Origin: Verrucomicrobiales bacterium
Lineage (GTDB): Bacteria; Verrucomicrobiota; Verrucomicrobiia; Limisphaerales; UBA11320
Length of the DNA: 47,203 nucleotides
Direction: 5' to 3'
Assembly (NCBI GenBank): GCA_016793885.1
Contig: JAEUHE010000138.1
Coordinates: forward strand, 1 to 47,203
Below the pieces are notes generated by a model, which ran no database searches, was not told the origin of the DNA, and saw nothing but the letters and a program-made list of their open reading frames with translations. The translations under genes were made by a program, and so were the position numbers. Shown piece after piece: positions 9,138 to 18,500 of this stretch. The stretch's first letter is position 1; every line of letters begins with the position of its first letter.

Positions 9138-9187
9138 GCTCCACAGCCGGACTCACGTCCGCTGGGGACAAGTCCGACAGGCTGCTC
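9138..9187 (-). repeat. Post-stop-codon repeat, copy 1
   Basis: On the minus strand it reads AGCAGCCTGTCGGACTTGTC, followed by CCC, AGCGGACGTGAGTCCGGCT. It begins a few bases after the stop codon of the cytochrome c-FGE gene. A second copy stands in the same position and orientation after hemC (23217-23266). GGACT and AGTCC can pair into a hairpin, so a role in transcript 3' ends is possible. Confidence 0.65.
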
Positions 9188-9194
9188 GTGGGAC

Positions 9195-10931
9195 TTATTC
9201 CTTTTCTACCCCGTTGTTCCAATACTTCTGCATCTCTTCAGCGCTCGGCACTTGCAAGGGGCGCACAATGCGGAAGCCAAGGAACTGGGCATCCGTCAAA
9301 TACCAGATGCTCTTCGGAAGCTGAGGATCCTGCATCTTCCAACTCTTATCGGAAGCGCGGCGGACCGCAGATCGGAGGCTCTTCGGCTCATCATCCCAGG
9401 ATCCACCCTTCGCGACGTGCGGATAGGGAGTCTTCGAGGGAACATAGGGGTTGAGCTCCCCTAAAGCTTTCAGGGCCTCAAAGGAAGGCTGATACTGATC
9501 CAAGCACCACTCGGCCACGTTGCCGTGCATATCATACAAACCCCAAGCGTTGGGCTTTTTCTTACCCACCTTCTGATACTTGAAATCGCTATTCTTCTCA
9601 TACCAGGCATATTCGCCAATCTTGCTGGCATCGTCGCCAAACGAATAAGCGGTCGTCGATCCGGCGCGACACGCATACTCCCATTCGGCTTCCGTAGGCA
9701 GACGGTAGAAATGTCCGGTCTTGGCGCTGAGCCACTGACAAAACTTGTTGGCCGCGTGATGGGTCATACTGATCGCCGGGAACCCGTCCTTGCCCATTCC
9801 AAAACTCATCTCCACGTACGGCTTGGTCGGACGGGTCACCACATCAGAAACCTTGTCGACCTCGGGATCCGTGCTGATCTCGGATTTGAACTTATGTTCT
9901 TCGTCCGGATACATGAACAGTTCGAACTCGTTCCAGGTCACTTCATATTGCCCCATCCAGAACGGAGGGATCTGAATCTTCACACGAGGTCCCTCATCGT
10001 CCTGGCGCTTGGCCTCGGTCTCCGGACTGCCCATCAGAACCTCTCCCCCCGGAATCGCCACCATGGCATACCGAATCTTGGTGCCAGGAATGAGGTTGGT
10101 GTAGCGCTCCATGGCGGCGGCTGACGCCACCTTGGATTTCTCCACGATCATCTTATGAATGTTTTTGACCAACTCTCCCTCGTTGGCCCCCGGTGCGCTT
10201 TCCGCCTTCTTGGCTTCCAGCTTCACCCCATCAGGCCAAGGAGCACCCTGCTCAATCCAGGCCTGCAGCAACTCCACCTTCTCCTTGGGCATCGGTCCAC
10301 CCTTTTTGGCCGGAGGCATCACACCATCATCATCCGCCGTCAAGGTCGTGGTCACGAAAACCCGGCTCTTTTTCGGATCGAATGGGACGATGCCAGAACC
10401 GCTCTCGCCCCCACGGAACGCCGCTTCCTTCTCATCAAGCCGGAGCTCACCTTTGATGTAATCCGCCCGATGGCAGGACACGCAGTTCTGCTCCAAAATG
10501 GGTTTGATATCCTTGGTAAATTCAGCGCGACGGATCTTCTTTAAGGTCACATCCGCAGGCCAGTTGGCACCTTGCTCAATCCACTGCTTGAGCACCGACA
10601 CCTGCTCCTTGGTCAGCACATCCCCTTTGGGCGGCATGATATCATCGTGATCGGCCGGGAGGATAATGCTCTTGTAGATCGAGCTTTCCTCGGGCTTGCC
10701 GGGCACCAAACCCGCTCCTTTGTTCTCGCCGCCGCTCTTGGTCGCGGCCGCCGTATCCATGCGGAGCTTCCCCTTCGGATGTTCAGCGTCGTGGCAGCTC
10801 AGGCAGGTCGATTCCAGAATCGGCCGAACATGTGTTTGAAAATCAATGGGTTCAGCAGCAAAGCCCGACACCATGGTCGCTCCCATGACGGCGGATACCC
10901 ACATCGTTCGAGAAAAATCAGTCGCAAACAT
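9195..10931 (-). CDS. Secreted di-haem cytochrome c / formylglycine-enzyme-like fusion
   Basis: This 578-residue exported protein begins with a signal peptide. Two 'planctomycete cytochrome c' type modules follow, with haem-binding CLSCH at 43-47 and CVSCH at 150-154. Each has a downstream KGxLRxD motif and a distal methionine motif (DIMPPKGD at 97-104, GVMPPAKKGG at 203-212). The rest (about 285-560) is an FGE-sulfatase/SUMF1-like domain: MVAIPGGEVLMGSPETEA, YRLPTEAEWEYACRAG, GLYDMHGNVAEWCLDQY, GGSWDD, LGFRIVR. The reactive cysteine pair of true formylglycine-generating enzymes is not seen before LGFRIVR, so sulfatase activation is unlikely. A periplasmic electron-transfer or binding role is inferred. 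The stop is followed directly by a repeat. Confidence 0.87.
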   Translation of the reverse strand: MFATDFSRTMWVSAVMGATMVSGFAAEPIDFQTHVRPILESTCLSCHDAEHPKGKLRMDTAAATKSGGENKGAGLVPGKPEESSIYKSIILPADHDDIMPPKGDVLTKEQVSVLKQWIEQGANWPADVTLKKIRRAEFTKDIKPILEQNCVSCHRADYIKGELRLDEKEAAFRGGESGSGIVPFDPKKSRVFVTTTLTADDDGVMPPAKKGGPMPKEKVELLQAWIEQGAPWPDGVKLEAKKAESAPGANEGELVKNIHKMIVEKSKVASAAAMERYTNLIPGTKIRYAMVAIPGGEVLMGSPETEAKRQDDEGPRVKIQIPPFWMGQYEVTWNEFELFMYPDEEHKFKSEISTDPEVDKVSDVVTRPTKPYVEMSFGMGKDGFPAISMTHHAANKFCQWLSAKTGHFYRLPTEAEWEYACRAGSTTAYSFGDDASKIGEYAWYEKNSDFKYQKVGKKKPNAWGLYDMHGNVAEWCLDQYQPSFEALKALGELNPYVPSKTPYPHVAKGGSWDDEPKSLRSAVRRASDKSWKMQDPQLPKSIWYLTDAQFLGFRIVRPLQVPSAEEMQKYWNNGVEKE

Positions 10932-11021
10932 TGAGAGAAGAGTTTCTTACCAGAACCCAAGGTTATCAAGAGTCAAGTTGAGGACGAAGGACACCCCCTC
11001 AGGTATTCAACTGAGAATCGA

Positions 11022-13910
11022 TCAGCGGCTTTGAAACTGATACTCGCCCGACCCGACAGTCATCACCACTCGATCCCCTTCGCGACGCAGAACTCGGACG
11101 CCTTCGGATTGGTCCACGGGATGCCCACCCTCGGAAATACTGGCCTCATCCCGCGCGGGGAAATAGACCGTGGCCGTGGCATTCGCCGGCACCGTCAGGT
11201 TCAGCGAAAACACGGATCCATCCCGGTGCCACGAACTTCGAATGGGACCCCGGATCGAGTTGTAAGTGGCATCAACCCTATCAATGGGCGCACTCTTCGC
11301 CTGGGGATCGAGGTCGCCTTTTCCGGGTCCAGGCCGAATCACGATCTGCTTATAGGCCGGTCCATCCGTGTCGATGCCCGCCAGCGAGCGAAACGCCCAC
11401 TCGCAGACCGCTCCAAACGAATAGTGGCTGAAGGAGTTCATCGCGGCGTTGTGGCGTCCAAAGCCCTCCTCCTTGGTATAGCTATCCCAGCGCTCCCAGA
11501 CCGTCGTCGCGCCGTTGATCACCTCGTAGCCCCAGGAGGGAAAGTCCCGGCTTTGAAAGAGTCGCAACGCCAGATCGTGATGCCCGTGGGCGGTCAGAAC
11601 CGGCAGCAGCCACTTCGTCCCCAGAAATCCGGTAGCCATTCGATGGCCGTTCTTGGCGATTTTCTCGGCCAGCCGATCCGCAGCTGCCTTGCGCTGATCC
11701 TCCGGCAACAGCTCAAAGGCCAGCGCCAGCACGTAGGCGGTCTGCGTATCCACCTTCAACCCGCCTCGGGGCAGCCCATAGTGTTTGAGGAAGGCGGCCC
11801 GCACCTCGCCAAACCACCGCCGATAGTTGGACGCCTCCACGTCGCGACCCGTTGCTTCGGCCAGCTCCGCCATGAGCGCCGAGGTATGCGCGGCATAGCA
11901 GGTATCGATAAACTCAATCGGCGTTTCTTCGCCGAGGTTCAGCCAATCGCCCCAGGTGTTGCCAATGGATAAACCCAGATGTTTGGAACTCGCGGCCATG
12001 CGGAACTCCATGAACCGGGACATCGATTTCCACTGACGATCCACGAGACGCTTGTCCCCATAGACCTTCCACATGGTCCATGGACAGATGATCCCCGCAT
12101 CCATCCAGGCCGTGCCAAACGACTTTCGGGGTTCTCCATGCGACATCGGATAGGGGGCATAGTCGGGATAAGCTCCGAACGAGCGTTGCGCCTCGGCCAC
12201 ATCGTCGAGCCATTTGGTGAAAAAAGCGGCCACATCCGCGTTAAAGGAGGCCGTCCGGGCATAGATCTGCGCATCGCCCATCCAGCCCAGACGCTCGTCC
12301 CGCTGAGGGCAATCCGTAGGCACCTCCACGAAATTGGCGCGTTGAGTCCACAGCGCGTTGGTCCAAAACTTGGAGAGAACCGGGTCGCTGCAGGAGAAGG
12401 TGGCCGCCAGAGGCGTGTCGTTGTGCATCACCAACCCGACCGCATCTTGAAGCTCAGGACGCACCGGCACTCCGGAAATCTCAACATACTGAAAGCCGTG
12501 ATACGTAAACCTGGGAGTCCAAACTTCGCCGGCCGGGTCCCCTTTCAAAATATAATAGTCGGTAGCCCGGGCCTTCCGCAGGTTCTCCGTCATGAGCCGG
12601 CCATCCGGGTGCAATAGTTCGCCGTAGCGGATTTGCACCTTGGTCCCGCGGACCCCGCGCAGCTTGAGCCGAGCCACGCCGGCGAAGTTCTGGCCGAAAT
12701 CGAAAATATAGACGCCCGGATTGGGCTTCATCAGCTGAATGGCGGGCAACTCCTGGGTCACCCGGATCGCGGGAGCTGGATACGATTGCAAAACAGGCGG
12801 TGCCCGAAAGCCGAGATCGACCTCGCGATCCCCCATGGTGTCCGAAAAGATCGCCCTCACACTGCCGTTCCCCTCCGCCCGAATACAGGGCGCCCACTGT
12901 CGATCGTCAAAGCCCGCCTCAGCCCAGCCCGTCAGTTCGGCCCGCGAATCAAAGGTTTCTCCCATGATCAGGTCAGCCTCGCGGATGGGACCCTGGTCGG
13001 TCACCTTCCAGGTGGCATCCGTCCCTACCCAGGAACGTGTTCCATCCTCAAACTCAACCTCCAGCTGAGCGCACAACGCGGGCGTCTTCCCGTAGATCGA
13101 CCGGCCTGTACGGTACGGCCCGTAACCGACCAGCAGCCCATAGCCAACATAGCCGGCATACCATCCATCGGCCACAATTCCCCCGATCGCGTTGGTCCCT
13201 GCCCTCACCAATCCGGTCACATCGTGGGTGCGATAATACACCCGCTTGGCGTAGTCGCTCCACCCAGGCTCGAGCAGGGCATCGCCAACTCGCCGACCGT
13301 TGAGGTACAGCTCATGGAGTCCGAGGGACGAAGCGTAAATGGTCGCACGCCGAACCGCCTTCGGAAGGCCAAACTCTTTGCGGTAGTGCCGAGCGGGAGG
13401 GAGGTGGAGCTGATCGCGATCCCGATGCAAGGGCGTCTTGTCGCGAACACTGATCCACACTGCTTTCCAGTCACGAGGATCGAGCAATCCCATGGACCAG
13501 CTGGCCGTCTCGCTCCATTCGGATTCTTGCCCCGCCTGATCCCAAACCTTCACCTTCCAGAAACAGAGCTGGCCTGAACCGAGCGGTTTCCCTTCATAGG
13601 CCCGGCCGATGGTCTCGTCCGACGCCACTTTGCCGGTATCCCATAAGTCGCCCGAGTTTGCTTCGAGGGCTTGCTTGGAGCTGGCGACCAGCACGCGATA
13701 ACCAGTCTGTCGCTGGGCGCGCAAACTGGATTCCAGCTTCCAGCTGAGGCGCGGAGAAGGGCTATCAATGCCCAGCGGATTCTGAAGCCACTCGGTTCGC
13801 AACGCGACCGGGCTCAACCCCTCGGCCGACAGGGATACCGGCCAGGGCCCGATCAGAAGACCGGCAACCAGCAACGCCCACGACCCCGGCATCAGACAGC
13901 GATTCAACAT
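11022..13910 (-). CDS. Alpha-L-rhamnosidase, glycoside hydrolase family 78, secreted
   Basis: The 962-residue enzyme hydrolyses terminal alpha-L-rhamnose from plant or microbial polysaccharides and glycosides. After the signal peptide (LLVAGLLIGPWPVSLSAEG) come a fibronectin-like domain (about 35-145), the rhamnosidase N-domain with LYLNGRRVGD and WSDYAKRVYYRTHDV, and a beta-sandwich. The six-hairpin catalytic domain holds DCPQRDERLGWMGD at 533-546, where E539 is the expected general acid, and TVWERWDS with E806, the expected base. Length and order match GH78. I start at the ATG at 13910 because a longer frame from 14072 would overlap the upstream sugar-binding gene by about 100 bases and bury the signal peptide. 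It follows that gene by 58 bases on the same strand, probably one operon. Confidence 0.93.
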   Translation of the reverse strand: MLNRCLMPGSWALLVAGLLIGPWPVSLSAEGLSPVALRTEWLQNPLGIDSPSPRLSWKLESSLRAQRQTGYRVLVASSKQALEANSGDLWDTGKVASDETIGRAYEGKPLGSGQLCFWKVKVWDQAGQESEWSETASWSMGLLDPRDWKAVWISVRDKTPLHRDRDQLHLPPARHYRKEFGLPKAVRRATIYASSLGLHELYLNGRRVGDALLEPGWSDYAKRVYYRTHDVTGLVRAGTNAIGGIVADGWYAGYVGYGLLVGYGPYRTGRSIYGKTPALCAQLEVEFEDGTRSWVGTDATWKVTDQGPIREADLIMGETFDSRAELTGWAEAGFDDRQWAPCIRAEGNGSVRAIFSDTMGDREVDLGFRAPPVLQSYPAPAIRVTQELPAIQLMKPNPGVYIFDFGQNFAGVARLKLRGVRGTKVQIRYGELLHPDGRLMTENLRKARATDYYILKGDPAGEVWTPRFTYHGFQYVEISGVPVRPELQDAVGLVMHNDTPLAATFSCSDPVLSKFWTNALWTQRANFVEVPTDCPQRDERLGWMGDAQIYARTASFNADVAAFFTKWLDDVAEAQRSFGAYPDYAPYPMSHGEPRKSFGTAWMDAGIICPWTMWKVYGDKRLVDRQWKSMSRFMEFRMAASSKHLGLSIGNTWGDWLNLGEETPIEFIDTCYAAHTSALMAELAEATGRDVEASNYRRWFGEVRAAFLKHYGLPRGGLKVDTQTAYVLALAFELLPEDQRKAAADRLAEKIAKNGHRMATGFLGTKWLLPVLTAHGHHDLALRLFQSRDFPSWGYEVINGATTVWERWDSYTKEEGFGRHNAAMNSFSHYSFGAVCEWAFRSLAGIDTDGPAYKQIVIRPGPGKGDLDPQAKSAPIDRVDATYNSIRGPIRSSWHRDGSVFSLNLTVPANATATVYFPARDEASISEGGHPVDQSEGVRVLRREGDRVVMTVGSGEYQFQSR

Positions 13911-13968
13911 AACAGTGGCATAGGACCGTGAGACATCTGCAACGTGAGGAACCCAGCCCGACCCAGAC

Positions 13969-14979
13969 TCAAAAATCGAACTGATCAATGTTCTCTTTGT
14001 TAAAGATAAACGGTTTCCCCAAGAGGATCTGATCCCCCTGGATCTCCAGATTACCGAGCCGACCCGCGGCATAGGAGGTCGCCCCGGGCTTTAATGTTCC
14101 GGCGGCCAACCCATTCGCGGCATGAACCGTCAGGTAGCCCAGATCGACTGTCTTCCAAAGAATGACGCTCTGGGTGACGTCCTCCTTCACATACCTTCGA
14201 TTCTCGCTGGGCAGTCCCAGGCCGATGACTTTGACGGTGCCCGCCTTGCCAGCCTGCTTCACCGCCTCCGCCGCTCCCGGCACCGCCGGAGAACAGATCG
14301 CCATGATGAGCTTAAGATTCGGATAAGCGCTGAGCAGCGAGGTCGCTTCGGTCTGGGCTTTGTCCTTCAGATCATCACAGGGCTTGGTGGCCACGAGTTT
14401 CATTTTGGGATATTTCTCGGCCAACCGGGCTTCGATGTGTTTACGCCATTCGTTCATGTTGGCCGCGGTCAGGGATGCCGTGATAATGGCGAATTCCCCC
14501 TCCCCGCCCAGCAGGCGGCCGGCTTCGTCCATCAAGGTATGGCCGATGCCCTCCGGGGTGGCTTGGTTGACGAAGAAGTCGCGGGCATCCGTGGCGGCAT
14601 CCGAGTCATAGGTCAACACCTTCACCCCCTTTTGCTTCGCCTTGCGGAGGGCGGTGGAGATGCCTTCCTTGTTTTCGCAGGCCACGGCGATCACGTCCAC
14701 GCCCAAGGTGATCCAGTTCTCGATGATCTCATTCTGCTTGGCGGGGTCCGGATCCGTCGGGCCGTCGAACAAGAGATCCGCCTTCAATTCCCCGGCGGCC
14801 TGATCGGCACCCTGCTTGCAAGAGATGAAGTAAGCGTTGCCTTTGCTTTTGGGCATCAGCGCGATGGTCCGCTTGGCTGAGGCGGTCCCCCCCGAGTTCG
14901 AACCTGTTTCGGCCGGTTTATTGCATCCAACGGTCCCCAGCATCGCCAGTGATGCCAGCAGCGTGATAAGCTTTTGCAT
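13969..14979 (-). CDS. Sugar ABC transporter substrate-binding lipoprotein (rhamnose RhaS/LsrB-like)
   Basis: This 336-residue type I periplasmic binding protein has a lipoprotein signal ending in LGTVGC (Cys19), so it is probably membrane-anchored. The body matches the peripla_BP_4 group that includes rhamnose- and autoinducer-2-binding proteins: KGNAYFISCKQGADQAA, PAKQNEIIENWITLGVDVIA, VLTYDSDA, MNEWRKHIEARLAEKYP and IMAICSPAVPGAAEAV. Its position right before a GH78 rhamnosidase suggests L-rhamnose or a related sugar as ligand. No permease or ATPase gene lies next to it; the upstream neighbour is a mobile element and then a divergent gene. The transport partners must therefore be elsewhere, or the protein acts as a sensor. 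Confidence 0.88.
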   Translation of the reverse strand: MQKLITLLASLAMLGTVGCNKPAETGSNSGGTASAKRTIALMPKSKGNAYFISCKQGADQAAGELKADLLFDGPTDPDPAKQNEIIENWITLGVDVIAVACENKEGISTALRKAKQKGVKVLTYDSDAATDARDFFVNQATPEGIGHTLMDEAGRLLGGEGEFAIITASLTAANMNEWRKHIEARLAEKYPKMKLVATKPCDDLKDKAQTEATSLLSAYPNLKLIMAICSPAVPGAAEAVKQAGKAGTVKVIGLGLPSENRRYVKEDVTQSVILWKTVDLGYLTVHAANGLAAGTLKPGATSYAAGRLGNLEIQGDQILLGKPFIFNKENIDQFDF

Positions 14980-15051
14980 AGGTCAAGTAAGTGGTAGAGG
15001 GGATCATGAGGCGAGATCTGCAACGGTTGCAACCTCGGAACCGGCCAGATG

Positions 15052-15060
15052 CAAGCGGCA
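15052..15060. repeat. 9-bp target-site duplication, left copy
   Basis: CAAGCGGCA directly abuts the left end of the palindromic element and is repeated exactly at 15440-15448 on its right end. Confidence 0.8.
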
Positions 15061-15439
15061 GGGTGTGATTAAACCCGGGCGAGAATGGTGGTGAATTCGC
15101 GACGGACTCGGCGGCCTTATGCCGGGCTTTCAGCCCTTGATGCAAGGGGGGATGGCCACCTGGGGTTGTCACCCCAGGCTGGGATGGGACGCACCGTTGG
15201 CGCTCAAGGGCAACGATTCACTGGACCGATGCAACCCAGCTTAGACGAGTGAGCCCAGATACGTAGGGGCTCCACCAGTGGCGTTAGACTCCACGGGCCA
15301 AAGGCCCAGCACCATACCAGCCTGGGGTGACAACCCCAGGTGGCCATCCCCCACGCACGCCGAGGGCTGAAAGCCCGCACCATCGCGGGAGCCTACACGC
15401 GGAATTCAATCTAAATCTCACCCACTTCTAATCACACCC
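15061..15439. mobile_element. MITE-like palindromic element, 379 bp, with terminal inverted repeats
   Basis: The ends are GGGTGTGATTA at 15061-15071 and its complement TAATCACACCC at 15429-15439. Inverted symmetry continues inward for roughly 130 bases on each side: TGAATTCGCG against TGAATTCCGCG, GGGCTTTCAGCCCT, then GGATGGCCACCTGGGGTTGT and CACCCCAGGCTGG. The central 120 bases are unpaired and contain no coding frame. An exact 9-bp duplication, CAAGCGGCA, flanks the element, which is the mark of transposase-mediated insertion. It carries no transposase, so it would be mobilised in trans. The terminal GTGTGATTAxAAGTGGGTGAG word recurs at 47012-47032. Confidence 0.82.
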
Positions 15440-15448
15440 CAAGCGGCA
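15440..15448. repeat. 9-bp target-site duplication, right copy
   Basis: CAAGCGGCA abuts the right terminal inverted repeat and is identical to 15052-15060. Confidence 0.8.
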
Positions 15449-15509
15449 GGAGGTCGCACCCGCGCCTTGACCCCGGGCAAACCAACATTACTATAACATC
15501 TGTATTTAT

Positions 15510-18500
15510 ATGCATTTCGCCAAGGTGTGTCTGACCTCGTGGTTGCTTCCTCTCTTGATCGCGTTCTCGTGTTCGGTGAGCACTCGAATATTCGCCCAAG
15601 CGGACAATGATCATTTCGAGAATGCGACCCAACTGATCGGCGATCGCGGGACCCTGGAGGCCTTTGTCCTGAACGCAACCCGGCAACCTGGAGAGCCGGA
15701 GGCCCCGGAGCTGAAGGCTGGCAGCGTCTGGTTCAGATGGGTAAGCCCCACCAATGGAACCTTGGAACTCTCACGGCAAAGTGTCGGGTTTCCCGATGGC
15801 CTCCAGACCGTGGCCCTCTTTACCGGTCAATCGCTCAGCTCGCTCGTCAAGGCCGTCTCCACCCTGAATAGCGACTTCCCCTTCTCCCGTCTGCGAACCT
15901 CGGTCGCAAAGGGCCAAGTCCTGTGGATCGCCGTGGGCGGGGAAGGCCCCTCCGTATCAAGTTCCCCGGATCGGTTAACCCTCGCCTATCGAGTTGATCC
16001 GCTTCCACAAAACGACATCTCGACGCGTGCGTTCGTGCTGACCGGTGACGACATCGAATGGGACGTGCGAGCGTCCGGAGGCACGAGCGATGCGCTGGAG
16101 CAAAGCGTGGATTTTCCACCGAACACGTCGGTGGTTTGGTATCGATGGACCTCCCCGAGCCGAGCGGTCTGCACGCTGCGGCTGAATGGGGAGTTCATTC
16201 CTGCGAACGCCCAGATCTTCCGTCGAAACTCCAATCAGACCCTGCAGAAAATCCAGATCGACGCGCCCTTCACGTTCACCACCGCCGCGGGCACGACCTA
16301 CTGGATAGCCATTGAGGAAACGAGCTGGCGGCCCATGAGGTTCCGACTCATGGCCACCTACCTGTTATCTATGGAGGGGTTTGTTAACAACGCCAAGGAA
16401 CTGCCCAAACCCCAGGACTTCGTTTTCCGGTCCTCAGGCTACCTTCCCCAAGATCAGATCAGCTCCTACATGCTGGCGCTCTCCCATCCACTTAACGTGG
16501 TCTTGCAGACCAACCGGGTGGCGGACTACGTCATTCCCTCCATCGCCCCTGGCCAATACACTGTCTTTATCCAAGCGACCACGACCTCCGGACGAAACTA
16601 TGGGCTCGCCCCGACGCTCCTGACAGTGCGGCTCCCCAATGATCGCTTTGAGCAGCGAACGGAGCTACAAGGGATCGACCTTTTGTTCGACGCAGACCTC
16701 CGTGGTGCGACCGCGGATGCGATCGACCCGGTCGGCATGCCCAGCGCGTGGTGGAGGTGGAGGGCCCCGTTCTCCGGCCGTCTGGTGCTCGAACCGAGTT
16801 TCCAAAGTCCGGTGATCGATGCCCGGATATTCCGCTGGAGTTCCGAGAGCGGATTGTCGCTCGTGAACCGGGACGAGATCCAGGAGGGCCAGGAATATGC
16901 CATCGCGTTCTACGATGCGCAGGCGGGGAATCGGTTCAACGTTCGACTGGCGCTCGTTCACAATGAGTATCCGCACGATCAATTTGACCAACGAAAACTG
17001 ATTGCCAGCACCCCATTCGTCGAGCGGCTCCGGAGCGACCGTCTTTCGGCCGAGACCGGTGAACCCGCCGGGTATTACGGCAACGCAGCCAGCCGAACCG
17101 CCTGGTACACCTTCTCCTCGATCGAAGAGGGAAATCTGACGGTGGGAACCGTCGCCAATGCGGAGCAGATCTTCAACTACGACTCCAGTTTCGCCGGAGA
17201 GGTGTATCGTGGAACCGAACTCACCAACCTGACCCTCGTCTCCTCCCTGTCGCGCCCCAACAGCTTTCGTGTCTTGCCGGGCGAAACGTACCAGATCCGC
17301 GCCGTGTGCCCCCCTTATGACACGTGGCAACAACCTCTATTCTACTGCGCGTTCCATGCCAGCCCCACCAACGATTGGTTCGCCACCGCACAGACGCTCA
17401 CTGGAACCCATCTTTCGGTCCGGACCACTCTGGACGGAACCTCCACCGAAACGAACGAACCGCCCCTGCAACCCGTCAGCGGTCTCGCTGCGAGGAGAAG
17501 CATCTGGTTTCGTTGGAAGGCTCCACGGGAGGGCAATGTCGCGGTTTTTGTGCAGCGGAACGCGCCGACGAACGCGATCGTCGCCGCGCCGGTGATTCAA
17601 ATGTATCGTGCGGAAGGATCAGACTTCTCCGGGCTGATCCCGCTAGCCCCTGCTCCACTGCCAGAGATCGGCAGCAGTTTCACCGTAGCCGCCGGCCAGA
17701 CATACGCCATCCGGGTGGCGGACCATCCCGCCAAACCAAGCACTAACTCAAGCTTGGTCCTCGAGCTCCACCTCGCAGAGGTTGAGGCGGCGTTCGAAGG
17801 AAGCAACGGAGTCGTCTCACTGGCAAATCCGAAAGAGTTGGTAGTGACGAATGCAGGGATCCGACCGGAGGGCTTGACGCACTACCTCAAGCTCTATTCT
17901 CCCGATCCGACCCTGGTTGAAGGCGCTACACAGGGCTGGGGCAGATTCCCCCTGCACACGATCCAGGAGTCGGGAGCCTTTTCCTTCACCACCTGGAACC
18001 CCGGGCGCTACTGGCTCGCCATCGTGGCCTCGAATCAATGGGGCGAACTGGCCTACTCACGCCCGCTGGCTCTCGTGCTGCAGCCTGGAAATGATGATTT
18101 CTCGAATAGCTTTGCGATGCTCGGAAGCGCCACCAACGCGTGGGTGGCCACCGCCACCGTGGAGTCGGGAGAGCCGCTCCTGGGACAGACTTACACGAAC
18201 GGAACGATCTGGTTCCACTGGACAGCCCCGGCTGACGGCGTGGCCACCGTGCAAACCACATCCAGCGCGTCGGTGGTCGTTTATGAAGGGGATACCCTGG
18301 GGCAGTTAACGCAAGTCGCACCCGTCCAGGGCAGCGGTTCGAGGATTTCCTTTTACGCGGTCACGGGCCATCGCTACCAAGTGCAGGTCGCGACGTCCGC
18401 CATGCCGAATCCATCCCAGAACCGACAGATCACGCTCACCCTCGGATTGGTAAGGCCTACACTCACCTGGAGCCCTCAGCCTTTACCCTGGGTGATCTCT

